A stretch of DNA of 64,000 bases from assembly GCF_000718515.1 (NCBI RefSeq), contig NZ_JNZS01000001.1, forward strand, positions 248,001-312,000, written 5' to 3'. Source of the stretch: Micromonospora parva (lineage in GTDB: Bacteria > Actinomycetota > Actinomycetes > Mycobacteriales > Micromonosporaceae). Shown here piece by piece: positions 51,723-60,971 of the stretch (position 1 is its first letter; each line of letters starts with the position of its first letter). Both the position numbers and the translations under genes were made by a program. The notes beneath the pieces are model-generated. The model did not search any database, was not told the DNA's origin, and was given only the letters and a program-made list of their open reading frames with translations.

Positions 51723-53828
51723 TCACAGTGCCGCGCACTGGTTGGTGCGCGGGCCGTGCACGGTGTTGGCGACGCCGAGGTTGGTCGGGGCGGTGCTGTT
51801 CGCGGTGCAGTTGAGCGGGCCGCGGATGGTGTTGCCGGCGAGCAGTGCCGCGGTGGTGCCGGTGGTGTTGCCGGTGAGGCTGGCCGGGCCGGCGATGGTG
51901 ACGTCGATGATGGAGATCGCGTTGGTGGTGGTGATCTGCAGCGGGCCGTTGACGGTGCTGTCGGCGAGGACGACGCCGGCGGCGCGGTTGGCGCTGACGG
52001 GTCCGCTGATTGTCGTTGCGGTCGCGACGAGTGCCGCGCCGGGCTGGACGGTGACGGGGCCGTTGATGGTGGCGTCGGCGGCGCAGGTGAAGCCGGTGAC
52101 GGTCAGTGGTCCGTTGCGTCGGCCGGTGAGGGTGGGGTAGACGCGTTCGCCGTCGGTCAGCTTCTCGACGCCCTGGGTGTCGAGAAGCAGCGGGATGAGG
52201 CCGCGTTCGGGCTGGTTGAGGGGGACGTACCAGCCGTCGTTGGTCTTGATGACCTGCCAGCCGTGTGCGGCGATGCGCTGGGCGACGGTGGTGCCGACGC
52301 CGCCTGGTCCGTCGGTGCGTGCGCCGTTGTACTGCTCGTCGGTGAGCTTGTAGGCGCAGGGGGCGTTGTCGAGGATGAGGTCGGCGCGGGGGGCGTCGAG
52401 CGGCGGCGGGCTGTCGCCGGGGTGCGGGGCGGGGTGGGCGGGGATGGGTCGGGAGCCGCGGAAGACGAGGCGGCCGGTGTTGGCGGCCTGGATTTCGATG
52501 GACTCGGCGCGGGAGGTGAGGATGTCGTTGCGGTCGGCGCGGTGGTAGTCCAGGAACTGGTGGAAGGTCCACAGGGCCGAGTAGGTCTTGCGGCGTCGGT
52601 TGTTGGCGGTGTTGCCCTCGTCGGGTCGGGTCTGTCCGCCGGAGCTGCGCAGTTCCAGCAGGGAGTTGGCGACGTTCTTGAGGCCGAGGGTGTTGCGCAG
52701 GATGGTTTCCTCGCTGAGGCCGACGTTGCCGCCGCCTTCGCAGCCGTAGGGGCAGGCCCACCAGCCGGCTTCGGCGCCCTTGGTGTACATGTGGCCTTCG
52801 ATCATGTCCTGGGACTGGTCGAAGATGGGTTGGGCGACGTTCTGGTGTCGGGGTGGCAGCATCGGCAGGTCGCCGGCGCGGGAGTTGCCGAACTCGTGGC
52901 CGTCGTAGCCGGCGACGGGTCGGTAGTCGCGGACCATCTTGATGTACGCGGCGGTTTCCGGCTGGCGGATCAGTGAGTAGTCGCGGTTGAGGTCCTGGCC
53001 GGTGGAGTTGCCGCGGGTGTTGTTGGCGCGGCCGTCGCCGTTGATGGTGGGGACGATCAGGACGGTGGTGTGGCTGAGCAGGTCGGTGATGCGGGGGTCG
53101 GTGCTGAAGGCGAGTTGCCGGGCCATGATGAGGCAGGCTTCGCGGTCGCCCGGTTCGTTGCCGTGCACGTTGCAGTTGATGGCCACGGGTGCGGTGGCGG
53201 CGACGGCCTCTGGGGTGGTCGCGGGGGTGGGGTAACCGATGACCAGCATGTTGATCGGTCGGTTCTGGACGGTGCGGCCGAGTTCGACGACGCGGACGCG
53301 GTCGCTGAGGGCGTCGATGGCGGCGGTGTAGGCGTACTCGTCGGTGTCGCTGGTGTACTGGGCGGCGTGGGCGGTTTCCCACTGGGTGCGCAGTTGCTCG
53401 CCGGGGGTGTCGGGGTTGCCCCAGGGTGCGGTGGTGGTGGCGACGACCGGGTCGGAGTAGGGCTGTTCGGTGGTGCCGGCGCGGGCGCGTACCCGCCACT
53501 GGAAGGTGTCGCCGGGGTTGAATCCGGCGTCGGCGAAGGTGGGTGCCTGTTGGTTGATCTGGCGGTTGGGGCGCCAGATGCCCACGATGGTGGGTGCGCC
53601 GGTGGGGGTGCCGGTGGCGTCGACGGCGGTGCGTTCGATCTGGTAGTCGGTTGCCCCGTCGACGGGTTGCCAGGCGAGGGTGGCGTACCCGTCGGCTTGG
53701 CGGATGGTGAGGTTGGTGACCTGGTTGGGTGCTGCCGCGCTCTGGGCGTTGGCGGGGGTGGGTGCGGTGGTGAGGGTGAGGGTGAGGAGTGTGGCTACGG
53801 CGATCGCTAGGGGTCGCTGGTGTCGCAT
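51723..53828 (-). CDS. Secreted M14 zinc carboxypeptidase with FN3 and beta-repeat tail
   Basis: 701 residues. Sec signal peptide (MRHQRPLAIAVATLLTLTL, cleavage after ANA), an FN3 domain (about 35-130), then the M14 domain: HGNEPGDRE gives the first zinc His and Glu, GYDGHEFGN the third His, and LLELRSSGG the catalytic Glu. The last 140 residues form a series of 19-24-residue units, each starting with a GP pair (NGPVTV, SGPVSA, NGPLQI, AGPASL, RGPLNC), probably a beta-solenoid. ATG at 53828 follows GGAGG. It acts on peptides or cell walls outside the cell. Confidence 0.9.
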   Translation of the reverse strand: MRHQRPLAIAVATLLTLTLTTAPTPANAQSAAAPNQVTNLTIRQADGYATLAWQPVDGATDYQIERTAVDATGTPTGAPTIVGIWRPNRQINQQAPTFADAGFNPGDTFQWRVRARAGTTEQPYSDPVVATTTAPWGNPDTPGEQLRTQWETAHAAQYTSDTDEYAYTAAIDALSDRVRVVELGRTVQNRPINMLVIGYPTPATTPEAVAATAPVAINCNVHGNEPGDREACLIMARQLAFSTDPRITDLLSHTTVLIVPTINGDGRANNTRGNSTGQDLNRDYSLIRQPETAAYIKMVRDYRPVAGYDGHEFGNSRAGDLPMLPPRHQNVAQPIFDQSQDMIEGHMYTKGAEAGWWACPYGCEGGGNVGLSEETILRNTLGLKNVANSLLELRSSGGQTRPDEGNTANNRRRKTYSALWTFHQFLDYHRADRNDILTSRAESIEIQAANTGRLVFRGSRPIPAHPAPHPGDSPPPLDAPRADLILDNAPCAYKLTDEQYNGARTDGPGGVGTTVAQRIAAHGWQVIKTNDGWYVPLNQPERGLIPLLLDTQGVEKLTDGERVYPTLTGRRNGPLTVTGFTCAADATINGPVTVQPGAALVATATTISGPVSANRAAGVVLADSTVNGPLQITTTNAISIIDVTIAGPASLTGNTTGTTAALLAGNTIRGPLNCTANSTAPTNLGVANTVHGPRTNQCAAL

Positions 53829-53966
53829 GTGGCCTCCGACTAGTTGATCGTGGCGCGATTCGATCAGCATGGTCGTCGGAGATCGTCTATGCAATGATCT
53901 TGAGGGAATCTTGCGGCTGGGCCTGCCGCTCCCCCGGTGGCCGCCGCTGGCGGGTGTCGGTGGTGG

Positions 53967-54620
53967 TCAGGGTTCGATGAGGCCCGCGCGGATGGCGTAT
54001 CGGGTGAGGTCGAGCCGGTCGCGGAGACCCAGTTTCTGCAGCAGGTTGCTGCGGTGCCGCTCGACGGTCTTGATGCTGATGAACAGCAGTTCGGCGATCT
54101 CCTTCGAGGAGTGCCCTTCGGCGACGAGTTTGAGGATCTCCTCCTCGCGGCCGGTGATGGCGCGTTCGGGTACGGGTTCGCCGTTGCGGACGCGGTCGAG
54201 GTAGTTGCGGATCAGGGCGGTGACGGCGCCGGGGTAGAGGAACGGTTCGTCGCGCATGGCGGCCCGGCACGCCTCGACGAGGTCGCGGTCGGCGACGGAT
54301 TTGAGGACGTATCCGTTGGCGCCGGCTCGGAGGCCTTCGAAGAAGAACTGTTCGTTGTCGTACATGGTCAGGATCAGTACCCGCAGGCCCGGTTGCTGTC
54401 TGACGAGTTCACGGGTGGCTTGCAGGCCGGTGAGCCGGGGCATGGCGATGTCGAGGATGGCCAGGTCCGGTTGGTGGAGTCGGGCTTGTTCGAGGGCTTC
54501 GGCGCCGTCGCTGGCCTCGGCGACGACGGTCAGGTCGGGTTCGCCGTCGAGGATGAGGCGTACGCCGCGGCGTACCAGTGCGTGGTCGTCGGCGAGCAGG
54601 ATGCGGATGGGCGCGCTCAT
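53967..54620 (-). CDS. NarL/LuxR-type response regulator
   Basis: 217 residues. The receiver domain has Asp11-Asp12, phosphoacceptor Asp57 (LDIAMP) and Lys in YVLKSV; the LuxR-type helix-turn-helix is at about 150-210 (ITGREEEILKLVAEGHSSKEI, shortened; KTVERHRSNLLQKLGL). ATG overlaps the stop of the kinase gene by 4 nt. It is the partner of the upstream histidine kinase; targets are unknown, possibly the carboxypeptidase gene downstream. Confidence 0.92.
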   Translation of the reverse strand: MSAPIRILLADDHALVRRGVRLILDGEPDLTVVAEASDGAEALEQARLHQPDLAILDIAMPRLTGLQATRELVRQQPGLRVLILTMYDNEQFFFEGLRAGANGYVLKSVADRDLVEACRAAMRDEPFLYPGAVTALIRNYLDRVRNGEPVPERAITGREEEILKLVAEGHSSKEIAELLFISIKTVERHRSNLLQKLGLRDRLDLTRYAIRAGLIEP

Positions 54621-55570
54621 GCCAGGCCTGCTGGGTCGGGTACGTCGAGGGTGACCTCGGTGCCGCCGGCGGGGCCGGGGCCGATGCTGAGGTGGGCGCC
54701 GACGAGCAGCGCCCGTTCGCGCATGCCGCGGATGCCGGCGCCTTCCGGTTGGCCGGCGATGCCGCGTCCGTCGTCGCGGATGCGTAGCCGCACGCCGTCG
54801 CCGTGTGGGATGAGGGTGATGTCGACGCGGCTGGCGTTGGCGTGCCGGGCGACGTTGGTGAGGCCTTCCTGGGCCACGCGGTAGAGCACCAATTCGACTT
54901 CCTCGGTGAGTACGGGTAGATCGGGTGCGAAGTCTCGGCGGATCTGCAGGCCGCTGTGGTGGGAGATCTCCGCGAACAGGGAGCGCAGGGCGGCGATCAG
55001 TCCGAGTTCTTCCAGGACGCCGGGTCGCAGGCGGCGGGCGATGCGGCGGATCTCGTCGAGGCTGTCGCGGGTGGTTTCCTGCACCTGGTGCAGTTCGGGT
55101 CGTAGCTCGGGTGGGGCGTTGTCGGCGACGCGGCTGATCTGCAGCAGGACGGCGGTGAGGGTCTGGCCGATCTCGTCGTGCAGTTCCTGGGCGATGCGCC
55201 GCCGCTCGTTCTCCTGGGCGGACAGCGCGCGGGCGTTGCTGGCGGCGCGGTCGGCTTCGAGTCGGTCGAGCATGGCGTTGAACGTGCTGATCAGCGCGGC
55301 GATGCCGGCGTGTCCGGTGACCGCGGGGCGGGGGCCGGGGCGCAGCAGGTCGATGGTGGTCATCGCCCGGGTGAGGCGTTGCAGGGGTGCCAGGCCGACG
55401 CGCAGCAGCAGCGCGTTCGCGACGAGCATGACGACCAGGCCGCCGCTGAGGATGAGTGCCTCGGTGAGGACGAACGGGGTCGACACCGTCACGGGGCCCA
55501 GCAGGACCAGGACGGTCGCCGCGGTGAGGACCGCGGCGTTGATCAGGAAGATCCGCCAGAACAGCGACAC
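54617..55570 (-). CDS. NarX/DesK-type sensor histidine kinase
   Basis: 317 residues. Two membrane helices (about 5-26 and 35-60), HAMP-like linker (60-110), a HisKA_3 dimerisation domain with phosphoacceptor His131 in IAQELHDEIGQ, and HATPase_c with DDGRGI and GIRGMRER. The extracytoplasmic loop is only a few residues, so it senses within the membrane or at its surface. GTG at 55570 has GGGGGAGG 9 nt away. It overlaps the response regulator gene. Confidence 0.92.
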   Translation of the reverse strand: MSLFWRIFLINAAVLTAATVLVLLGPVTVSTPFVLTEALILSGGLVVMLVANALLLRVGLAPLQRLTRAMTTIDLLRPGPRPAVTGHAGIAALISTFNAMLDRLEADRAASNARALSAQENERRRIAQELHDEIGQTLTAVLLQISRVADNAPPELRPELHQVQETTRDSLDEIRRIARRLRPGVLEELGLIAALRSLFAEISHHSGLQIRRDFAPDLPVLTEEVELVLYRVAQEGLTNVARHANASRVDITLIPHGDGVRLRIRDDGRGIAGQPEGAGIRGMRERALLVGAHLSIGPGPAGGTEVTLDVPDPAGLA

Positions 55571-55825
55571 CGTGTCGAACCTCCCCCTGTCGTCTCCGCC
55601 CTTCCATCGTCGCGGGCGCGGCCGCCCCCGGGTGGGTCGACGCTCCGGTACCTCAGGATCTCGTGGGCGTCGAGTGGGTGTCCATGGGGGCTGGCTCCCA
55701 TGTTGTCCCCTGCTGACCGCCCTGGAATGAGTGTTGGCCCCGATGTCAGCAGTGCCCCCGGTTGGCAACGGTAAAGGGACAGACGGCAGGCGGGCCTTCG
55801 GGGTCCGTGGGGAGGGGGGCGGTGG

Positions 55826-57133
55826 ATGACCACGGCGGGCTGGTTGGCGGTGGCGGTGTTCACTGTCGTGTACGCGTTGATCGCGACGGACCGGGTGGAT
55901 CGGGTGGCCGCGTCGGTGGGCGGTGCGGTGTTGATGCTCGCGGTCGGGTTGACCGGTACGCAGGAGGCGTTCTTCTCCACCGACACGGGCATCGACTGGC
56001 GGGTTATTTTCCTGCTCATCGGCATGATGATCATCGTGTCGGTGCTCGGTCGTACCGGCGTGTTCGAGTATCTGGCGATCTGGGCGGCGAAGCGGGCCCG
56101 TGGGCGACCGTACCGGCTCATGGTCATCCTGGTGTTGATCACGGCTGCCGCGTCGGCGCTGCTGGACAATGTCACCACGGTCCTGCTCGTTGCCCCGGTG
56201 ACCATCTCCGTGTGTCGGCAGCTGGGTGTGCCGGTGGTGCCGTTCCTGCTGGCGGAGGTGTTCGCGGCGAACATCGGCGGCACGGCGACGCTGATCGGTG
56301 ATCCGCCGAACATCATCATCGCGGCGCGGGCCGGGCTGTCGTTCAACGCGTTCCTGGTGCACCTGACGCCGTTGGTCATCGTGCTGCTGGGTGTTCTGTT
56401 GCTGTTCTGCCGGGTGATCTTCCGGTCGGCGTTGACGTACCACCCGGAGCGGGTCGGGCCGGTGCTGGCGATGCGGGAACGCGACGCGATCCGCGAACCG
56501 CGCCTGCTGGTGTACAGCGGCATCGTTCTCGCCTTCGTCCTCGCCGGGTTCGGTCTGCACACCGTCCTGCATCTGGAACCGGCGGTGATCGCGCTGACCG
56601 GCGGTGTCGTTCTGCTGGGGGTGTCACGGCTGGAGCCGGGCAGCGTCGTCCGGGACGTGGAGTGGCCCACCCTGGCGTTCTTCGCCGGCCTGTTCATCAT
56701 GGTCGGGGCCCTGGTCGACACCGGCGTGATCCAGGTGGTCGGCACCTTCGCCACCGACGCGGTCGGCGACAACCTGCTCGGCGCGTCGTTGACCCTGATC
56801 GGCGGCGGGGCGCTCATGTCGGCGTTGGTGGACAACATCCCGTCGGTGACCGCCATCAGCCCGATCATCGAGCAGCTCGTCGCGGCGAACGGCGGCATGG
56901 AACAGGCCGGCATGCTGTGGTGGTCGCTCGCGCTCGGCGCGGGCCTCGGCAGCAATGCCACAGTGGTCGCCGCCGCCTCGAACGTGGTGATGGTCGGTCT
57001 GGCGCAGCGAGCCGGGGAGCCGATCTCGTTCTGGCGGTTCACCCGCGACGGTCTGCTGCTGACCGTCGTCACCGTCGTGCTCGCCGGCGTGTACGTGTGG
57101 CTGCGCTACTTCGTCCTGGGCGGCGCTCCGTGA
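55826..57133 (+). CDS. ArsB/NhaD-family anion or Na+/H+ transporter
   Basis: 435 residues, about 11 membrane helices. ALLDNVTTVLLVAPV and GGTATLIGDPPNIIIA are the paired signatures of the ion transporter superfamily, and a second half repeats LVDNIPSVTAISPI and GSNATVVAAASNV. It could move arsenite, Na+ or organic anions. It overlaps the next transporter gene by 4 nt (GTGA), so it is the first gene of an ion-transport operon. Confidence 0.85.
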   Translation: MTTAGWLAVAVFTVVYALIATDRVDRVAASVGGAVLMLAVGLTGTQEAFFSTDTGIDWRVIFLLIGMMIIVSVLGRTGVFEYLAIWAAKRARGRPYRLMVILVLITAAASALLDNVTTVLLVAPVTISVCRQLGVPVVPFLLAEVFAANIGGTATLIGDPPNIIIAARAGLSFNAFLVHLTPLVIVLLGVLLLFCRVIFRSALTYHPERVGPVLAMRERDAIREPRLLVYSGIVLAFVLAGFGLHTVLHLEPAVIALTGGVVLLGVSRLEPGSVVRDVEWPTLAFFAGLFIMVGALVDTGVIQVVGTFATDAVGDNLLGASLTLIGGGALMSALVDNIPSVTAISPIIEQLVAANGGMEQAGMLWWSLALGAGLGSNATVVAAASNVVMVGLAQRAGEPISFWRFTRDGLLLTVVTVVLAGVYVWLRYFVLGGAP

Positions 57134-58740
57134 CGCTGCCGTCGCTGTATCTGCTGCTGGCAGCCGGGACGCTGGTGGCGCTGGTCAGCGTGGGCGCCGC
57201 GAAGATCGCCGCGAAGGCCGGGATGCCGGTGCTGCTGGCGTACCTGGGTGTCGGGCTGCTGCTCGGCGAGGGTGGGCTCGGGCTGCCGTTCGACGACGCC
57301 GCGTTGGCGCAGGCGCTCGGGTTGGCCGCCCTCGCGGTGATCCTCGTCGAGGGCGGCCTGACCACCCGGGTCAGCGACGTGCGGCGGGTGTTGCGCCCGG
57401 CGACCGCGCTCGCCACCCTTGCGGTGTTCATCAGCGTCGCCGTCACCGCCGCGGCGGCGCACTACCTGCTCGGCCTGGGATGGCAGCTGTCGCTGCTGCT
57501 CGGCGCGATCGTCTCGTCCACCGACGCGGCCGCCGTCTTCTCGGTGCTGCGCGCCGTGCCGCTGCCCCGTCGGCTGAGCAACCTGCTGGAGGCGGAGTCG
57601 GGGCTCAACGACGCGCCCACGTTCATCCTGGTGCTGGCGTTCAGCGCGACGAGTCTGAGCACCCTGTCCCCGGGCGGGATGCTCGCCCAGATGAGCTACC
57701 AACTGGTGGTCGGCGCGCTCGCCGGCGTCGGGGTGGGGATGGCTGCGGTGTGGCTGCTGCGCCGGCTCACCCTGCCCACCTCGGGGCTGTACCCGATCGC
57801 CACGTTCGCGTGCGGGGTGCTCGCGTTCGCCGGCTCCGGCCTGCTGCAGGCCAGCGGCTTCATCGCCGCGTACCTGGCGGGTCTGGTGCTCGGCAACGCC
57901 GGCCTGCCGCACCGGCGCGCCACCGAGTCGCTGGCCGAAGGGCTCGGCTGGATCGCGCAGATCGGCCTGTTCGTCATGCTGGGTCTGCTGGTGTCGCCGG
58001 CCGACCTGCCGGCGGCGATCGTGCCGGCGCTGGTGGTCGGCGCCGCCCTCCTGCTCATCGCCCGGCCCGTCTCGGTGCTGCTGACCCTGTTGCCGTTCCG
58101 CATCCCGCTGCGCGAGCAGGTGTTCCTGTCCTGGGCGGGGCTGCGCGGCGCCGTGCCGATCGTGCTGGCCACGGTGCCGGTGGTGGCCGGCACCCCCGGT
58201 GCCATGGTCGTGTTCAACATCGTCTTCGTGCTCGTCGTGGTGTTCACCGCGATCCAGGCGCCGTCGCTGCCGTGGCTCGCGCAACGCCTCGGGCTGGCCC
58301 CGCACCGCGTCGGCCCGGACCTGCAGGTCGAGATCGCCCCGCTGGACAACATCGACGCCGACCTCATCAACGTCACCATCACCGCGGGTTCGAAACTGCA
58401 CGGCACGTACCTGGACGAGCTGCGGCTGCCCACGCCCGCGGTGGCCCCGCTGGTGGTGCGCGACGGCGTCGCGTTCGTTCCCGCGACGGACACCCGGCTG
58501 CGCACCGGCGACGATCTGCTCGTCCTCACCACCCCGACGGTGCGTGAGGCCACCGAACGCCGACTGCGGGCGGTCAGCCGCGCCGGGCGGCTGGCCCACT
58601 GGCACGGCGAGTACGGCGACCCCGACCGGCGTGCGGAACCATCAAGGAGGAGTCCGTCATGGAAATCGAACGAATCGCCCTCCCCGGCGTCGGCGTCTCG
58701 TACTCGTTCGTCACCGGCGATGGCACCCGACTCGGCGTGA
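57130..58740 (+). CDS. Potassium/proton antiporter, CvrA/NhaP2 type
   Basis: 536 residues, GTG start coupled to the previous stop. CPA1-type membrane domain of about 12 helices with SSTDAAAVFSVL (the conserved Asp pair region) and GLNDAPTFILVLAF. The soluble tail (about 400-480) is an RCK-C-like domain: GSKLHGTYLDELRLP and LRTGDDLLVLT. It should exchange K+ or Na+ for H+. The last 27 codons overlap the start of the regulatory subunit gene and look like non-native sequence. Confidence 0.88.
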   Translation: MTLPSLYLLLAAGTLVALVSVGAAKIAAKAGMPVLLAYLGVGLLLGEGGLGLPFDDAALAQALGLAALAVILVEGGLTTRVSDVRRVLRPATALATLAVFISVAVTAAAAHYLLGLGWQLSLLLGAIVSSTDAAAVFSVLRAVPLPRRLSNLLEAESGLNDAPTFILVLAFSATSLSTLSPGGMLAQMSYQLVVGALAGVGVGMAAVWLLRRLTLPTSGLYPIATFACGVLAFAGSGLLQASGFIAAYLAGLVLGNAGLPHRRATESLAEGLGWIAQIGLFVMLGLLVSPADLPAAIVPALVVGAALLLIARPVSVLLTLLPFRIPLREQVFLSWAGLRGAVPIVLATVPVVAGTPGAMVVFNIVFVLVVVFTAIQAPSLPWLAQRLGLAPHRVGPDLQVEIAPLDNIDADLINVTITAGSKLHGTYLDELRLPTPAVAPLVVRDGVAFVPATDTRLRTGDDLLVLTTPTVREATERRLRAVSRAGRLAHWHGEYGDPDRRAEPSRRSPSWKSNESPSPASASRTRSSPAMAPDSA

Positions 58741-59159
58741 TCTGCCACCCCAACGGCGCCCGTGACATCGCCCTGTACGACCGCGACGACCCGACCGACG
58801 TCCGTGCCGCGGCGACGCTGTCGCCGGTGGCGGCCCACCACCTGGCCAACCTGCTCGCGGCGACAGCGGTCATCGACCTGGTGCCCGACGGCGGCGCGGA
58901 CGTGGACGCCGTCACGGTGGCCCGGGTGCCGGTTCCCGCCGGCAGCGACTACGACGGTCGCCCGCTGAGCAGTCTGCGCACCGACGCCGTCGTGGTGGCG
59001 GTCCTGCGCGACGGCCACCCCGACCTCAGGCCCGACGCCCGGCGGGACCTGCGCTACGGCGACACCCTGGTCGCCGTCGGCACCCGCGACGCGATCGACC
59101 ACCTCGGACGCGCCGTCGCCGGCTACGTCAGCGGCGGTGTGACCACCCGGCAGGGATGA
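58659..59159 (+). CDS. TrkA-C domain regulatory subunit of cation/proton antiporter
   Basis: 166 residues; ATG follows AAGGAGG with 8 nt spacing. Its N-terminal half (IERIALPGVGVSYSFVTGDG) and C-terminal RCK-C domain (GSDYDGRPLSSLRTDAVVVAV, shortened; DLRYGDTLVAVGTRDAI) match KhtT-like subunits that gate antiporters in response to ligands or pH. The gene starts 82 bp inside the antiporter gene and should be translated with it. Confidence 0.85.
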   Translation: MEIERIALPGVGVSYSFVTGDGTRLGVICHPNGARDIALYDRDDPTDVRAAATLSPVAAHHLANLLAATAVIDLVPDGGADVDAVTVARVPVPAGSDYDGRPLSSLRTDAVVVAVLRDGHPDLRPDARRDLRYGDTLVAVGTRDAIDHLGRAVAGYVSGGVTTRQG

Positions 59160-59180
59160 CGACAGGTGACAGCCGTGGGG

Positions 59181-59960
59181 TCAGCCCAGGTCGACCAGGA
59201 GCGGCCGGTGGTCGGAGATGGTGGACAGCGGGGTGGTGACCGCGCGTACCGGCGGCAGCTGGTCGAGGGCGTGCCGGTCGGCGAGGATGTGGTCGAGTTG
59301 GACCCGGGGCTGCCCGGAGGGGTAGGTGGGACGTCGGCCCAGGGGGTGCCAGCCGGAGATGAGCCGGGCCGCCCCGGCGGGCAGGTTGAGGTCGCCGAGC
59401 AGGACGCGGGGGGCCGGTAGCGCGCGCAGGGCGCGCACGGTCTGGCGCAGTTGGCGGGCGTTCCAGCCAGGCACGAACGACAGGTGGGTCGCGGCGACGG
59501 TGAGGGCGCCGTGGGGGGTGTCCAGGACGGCGGCGAGGACCACGCGCGGTTCGTCGTGCAGGAGGATGAGGCCGCCGCGGGGGCCGGGCACGTAGACCGG
59601 TGAGCGCACCGGCGCCGGTTTGAGCCGGGTGACCTGCCAGCTGCGCACGGGATGTCGGCTGATCAGGCCGATGCCGTAGCAGGGTTCGCCGTGCCCGTCG
59701 TCGTCGTGGCGCAGCGGGCGGAACTGTTCGCCGGGGGTGCCGACGACGGCGGCGGCGAAGCGGTGGTGGGGTGCGTCGAGGGCGCGGGCGGCGATGGCGG
59801 TGAGGTCGAGGTTGCCGCTGCGGTGCTGGTCGCGGTCGACCTCCTGCAGGGCGAGCACGTCGGCGTCGAGGGCGCCGATGGCGGCGGCGAGTCGGTCGGA
59901 GTCGACGAGCCCGTCGGTGAGGGACCGTCCGTGCAGCACGTTGAAGGTGGCCAGGCGCAC
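59181..59960 (-). CDS. Endonuclease/exonuclease/phosphatase-family protein
   Basis: 259 residues. TFNVLHGRS, LALQEVDRDQ, THLSF, LLGDLNLP and ISDHRPLLVDL are the EEP metallo-hydrolase motifs (Asn, Glu, His, Asp-x-Asn and Asp-His). No signal peptide, so cytosolic. It may cleave phosphodiesters of nucleic acids or lipids; the substrate is unknown. It is convergent with the antiporter operon. Confidence 0.88.
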   Translation of the reverse strand: MRLATFNVLHGRSLTDGLVDSDRLAAAIGALDADVLALQEVDRDQHRSGNLDLTAIAARALDAPHHRFAAAVVGTPGEQFRPLRHDDDGHGEPCYGIGLISRHPVRSWQVTRLKPAPVRSPVYVPGPRGGLILLHDEPRVVLAAVLDTPHGALTVAATHLSFVPGWNARQLRQTVRALRALPAPRVLLGDLNLPAGAARLISGWHPLGRRPTYPSGQPRVQLDHILADRHALDQLPPVRAVTTPLSTISDHRPLLVDLG

Positions 59961-59998
59961 TCCTGCACCTTACGTGCCCGTGGCATGGTTGCCGGGTG

Positions 59999-60082
59999 GT
60001 GAAGGTGTTGCTGTGTTCGGTGCTGGTGTTCGTGGCGGTCGGGGCGTTGGGGGTGTTTCTGCGCCGTACGCGAGGTCGTTGA
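59999..60082 (+). CDS. Possible 27-residue single-span membrane peptide
   Basis: GTG at 59999 gives MKVLLCSVLVFVAVGALGVF followed by LRRTRGR and TGA: one hydrophobic helix with a basic end, as in many actinobacterial small membrane peptides. No good ribosome binding site is seen, but a second GTG sits just before it. It lies between divergent genes. It is not proven to be expressed. Confidence 0.4.
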   Translation: MKVLLCSVLVFVAVGALGVFLRRTRGR

Positions 60083-60141
60083 CGTGAGTCTGACCACGTC
60101 AGGCCCGGTCTGGCCGTCCCCTGTGGGAAGAATTGCCGCCC

Positions 60142-60912
60142 GTGGACGCCGTATCGCTGAGTACCCTGCTGGCCGCCGCGGCGCTGGCCGGGTGGGTCGA
60201 TGCCGTGGTCGGCGGCGGCGGGTTGTTGCTGCTGCCGGCGTTGCTGGTGGCCGCCCCGGGGTTGCCGGTGGCCACCGCGCTGGGCACGAACAAGTTGGCC
60301 GCGATCTTCGGTACGGCCACGGCAGCGACGACGTACGCCCGGCGGACCACGCTCGACTGGCGGGTGGTGGGACCGGCGGCGGGGTTGGCGGTGCTCAGCT
60401 CCGGCGTGGGCGCCGTGCTCGCCGGGGCGGTGCCGGCGGCGGCGTACCGGCCGGTGGTGTTGGTCGTGTTGGTGGCGGTGGCGGCGTTCGTGCTGCTGCG
60501 ACCCCGGCTGGGGGTGCTACCGGCGCCGCACCGGCGCACCCCGGCGAGGGTGGCGGCGGCGATCGCGGTGGCCGGGGTGGGCATCGCCCTGTACGACGGG
60601 TTGATCGGCCCGGGCACCGGCACGTTCCTGGTGTTGGCTTTCACCGCCCTGCTGGGCTCGGATTTCGTGCACGGCTCGGCGATGGCGAAGGTCGTCAACG
60701 CGGGCACGAACCTGGGCGCGCTCGTGGTGTTCGCGGTGACCGGGCACGTGTGGTGGCTGCTGGGCGCGGGCATGGCGGTGTGCAACATCGCCGGCGCGGT
60801 GCTCGGGGCGCGCATGGCGTTGCGCCGCGGCTCCGGGTTCGTGCGGGTGGTGCTGGTGGTGGTGGTGGCCGCGTTGATCGCGAAGCTGGGCCACGACCAG
60901 TGGGTGGCCTAG
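60142..60912 (+). CDS. TSUP (TauE/SafE) family permease
   Basis: 256 residues, eight membrane helices. WVDAVVGGGGLLLLPALL and GTNKLAAIFGTATA are the first-half signature of the sulfite exporter TauE/SafE family; GIALYDGLIGPGTGTFLVL the second. Members move sulfur-containing anions. GTG at 60142 is preferred; a TTG at 60133 lies too close to GGGAAG. The C-terminus falls in a triplicated repeat. Confidence 0.85.
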   Translation: MDAVSLSTLLAAAALAGWVDAVVGGGGLLLLPALLVAAPGLPVATALGTNKLAAIFGTATAATTYARRTTLDWRVVGPAAGLAVLSSGVGAVLAGAVPAAAYRPVVLVVLVAVAAFVLLRPRLGVLPAPHRRTPARVAAAIAVAGVGIALYDGLIGPGTGTFLVLAFTALLGSDFVHGSAMAKVVNAGTNLGALVVFAVTGHVWWLLGAGMAVCNIAGAVLGARMALRRGSGFVRVVLVVVVAALIAKLGHDQWVA

Positions 60913-60971
60913 CGGCTGGGCCACGGCCACCGGCCTAGCCGGCCGGGCCACGACCAGTGGGTGGCCTAGCC
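60889..60971. repeat. Triple 28-bp imperfect repeat with stops on both strands
   Basis: GGGCCACGACCAGTGGGTGG followed by CCTAGC at 60889-60914 and again at 60946-60971 (offset 57 bp), with a degenerate copy between. CTAG in each copy gives TAG rightward and CTA leftward; the first is the TSUP stop and the last the deformylase stop. Confidence 0.75.
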
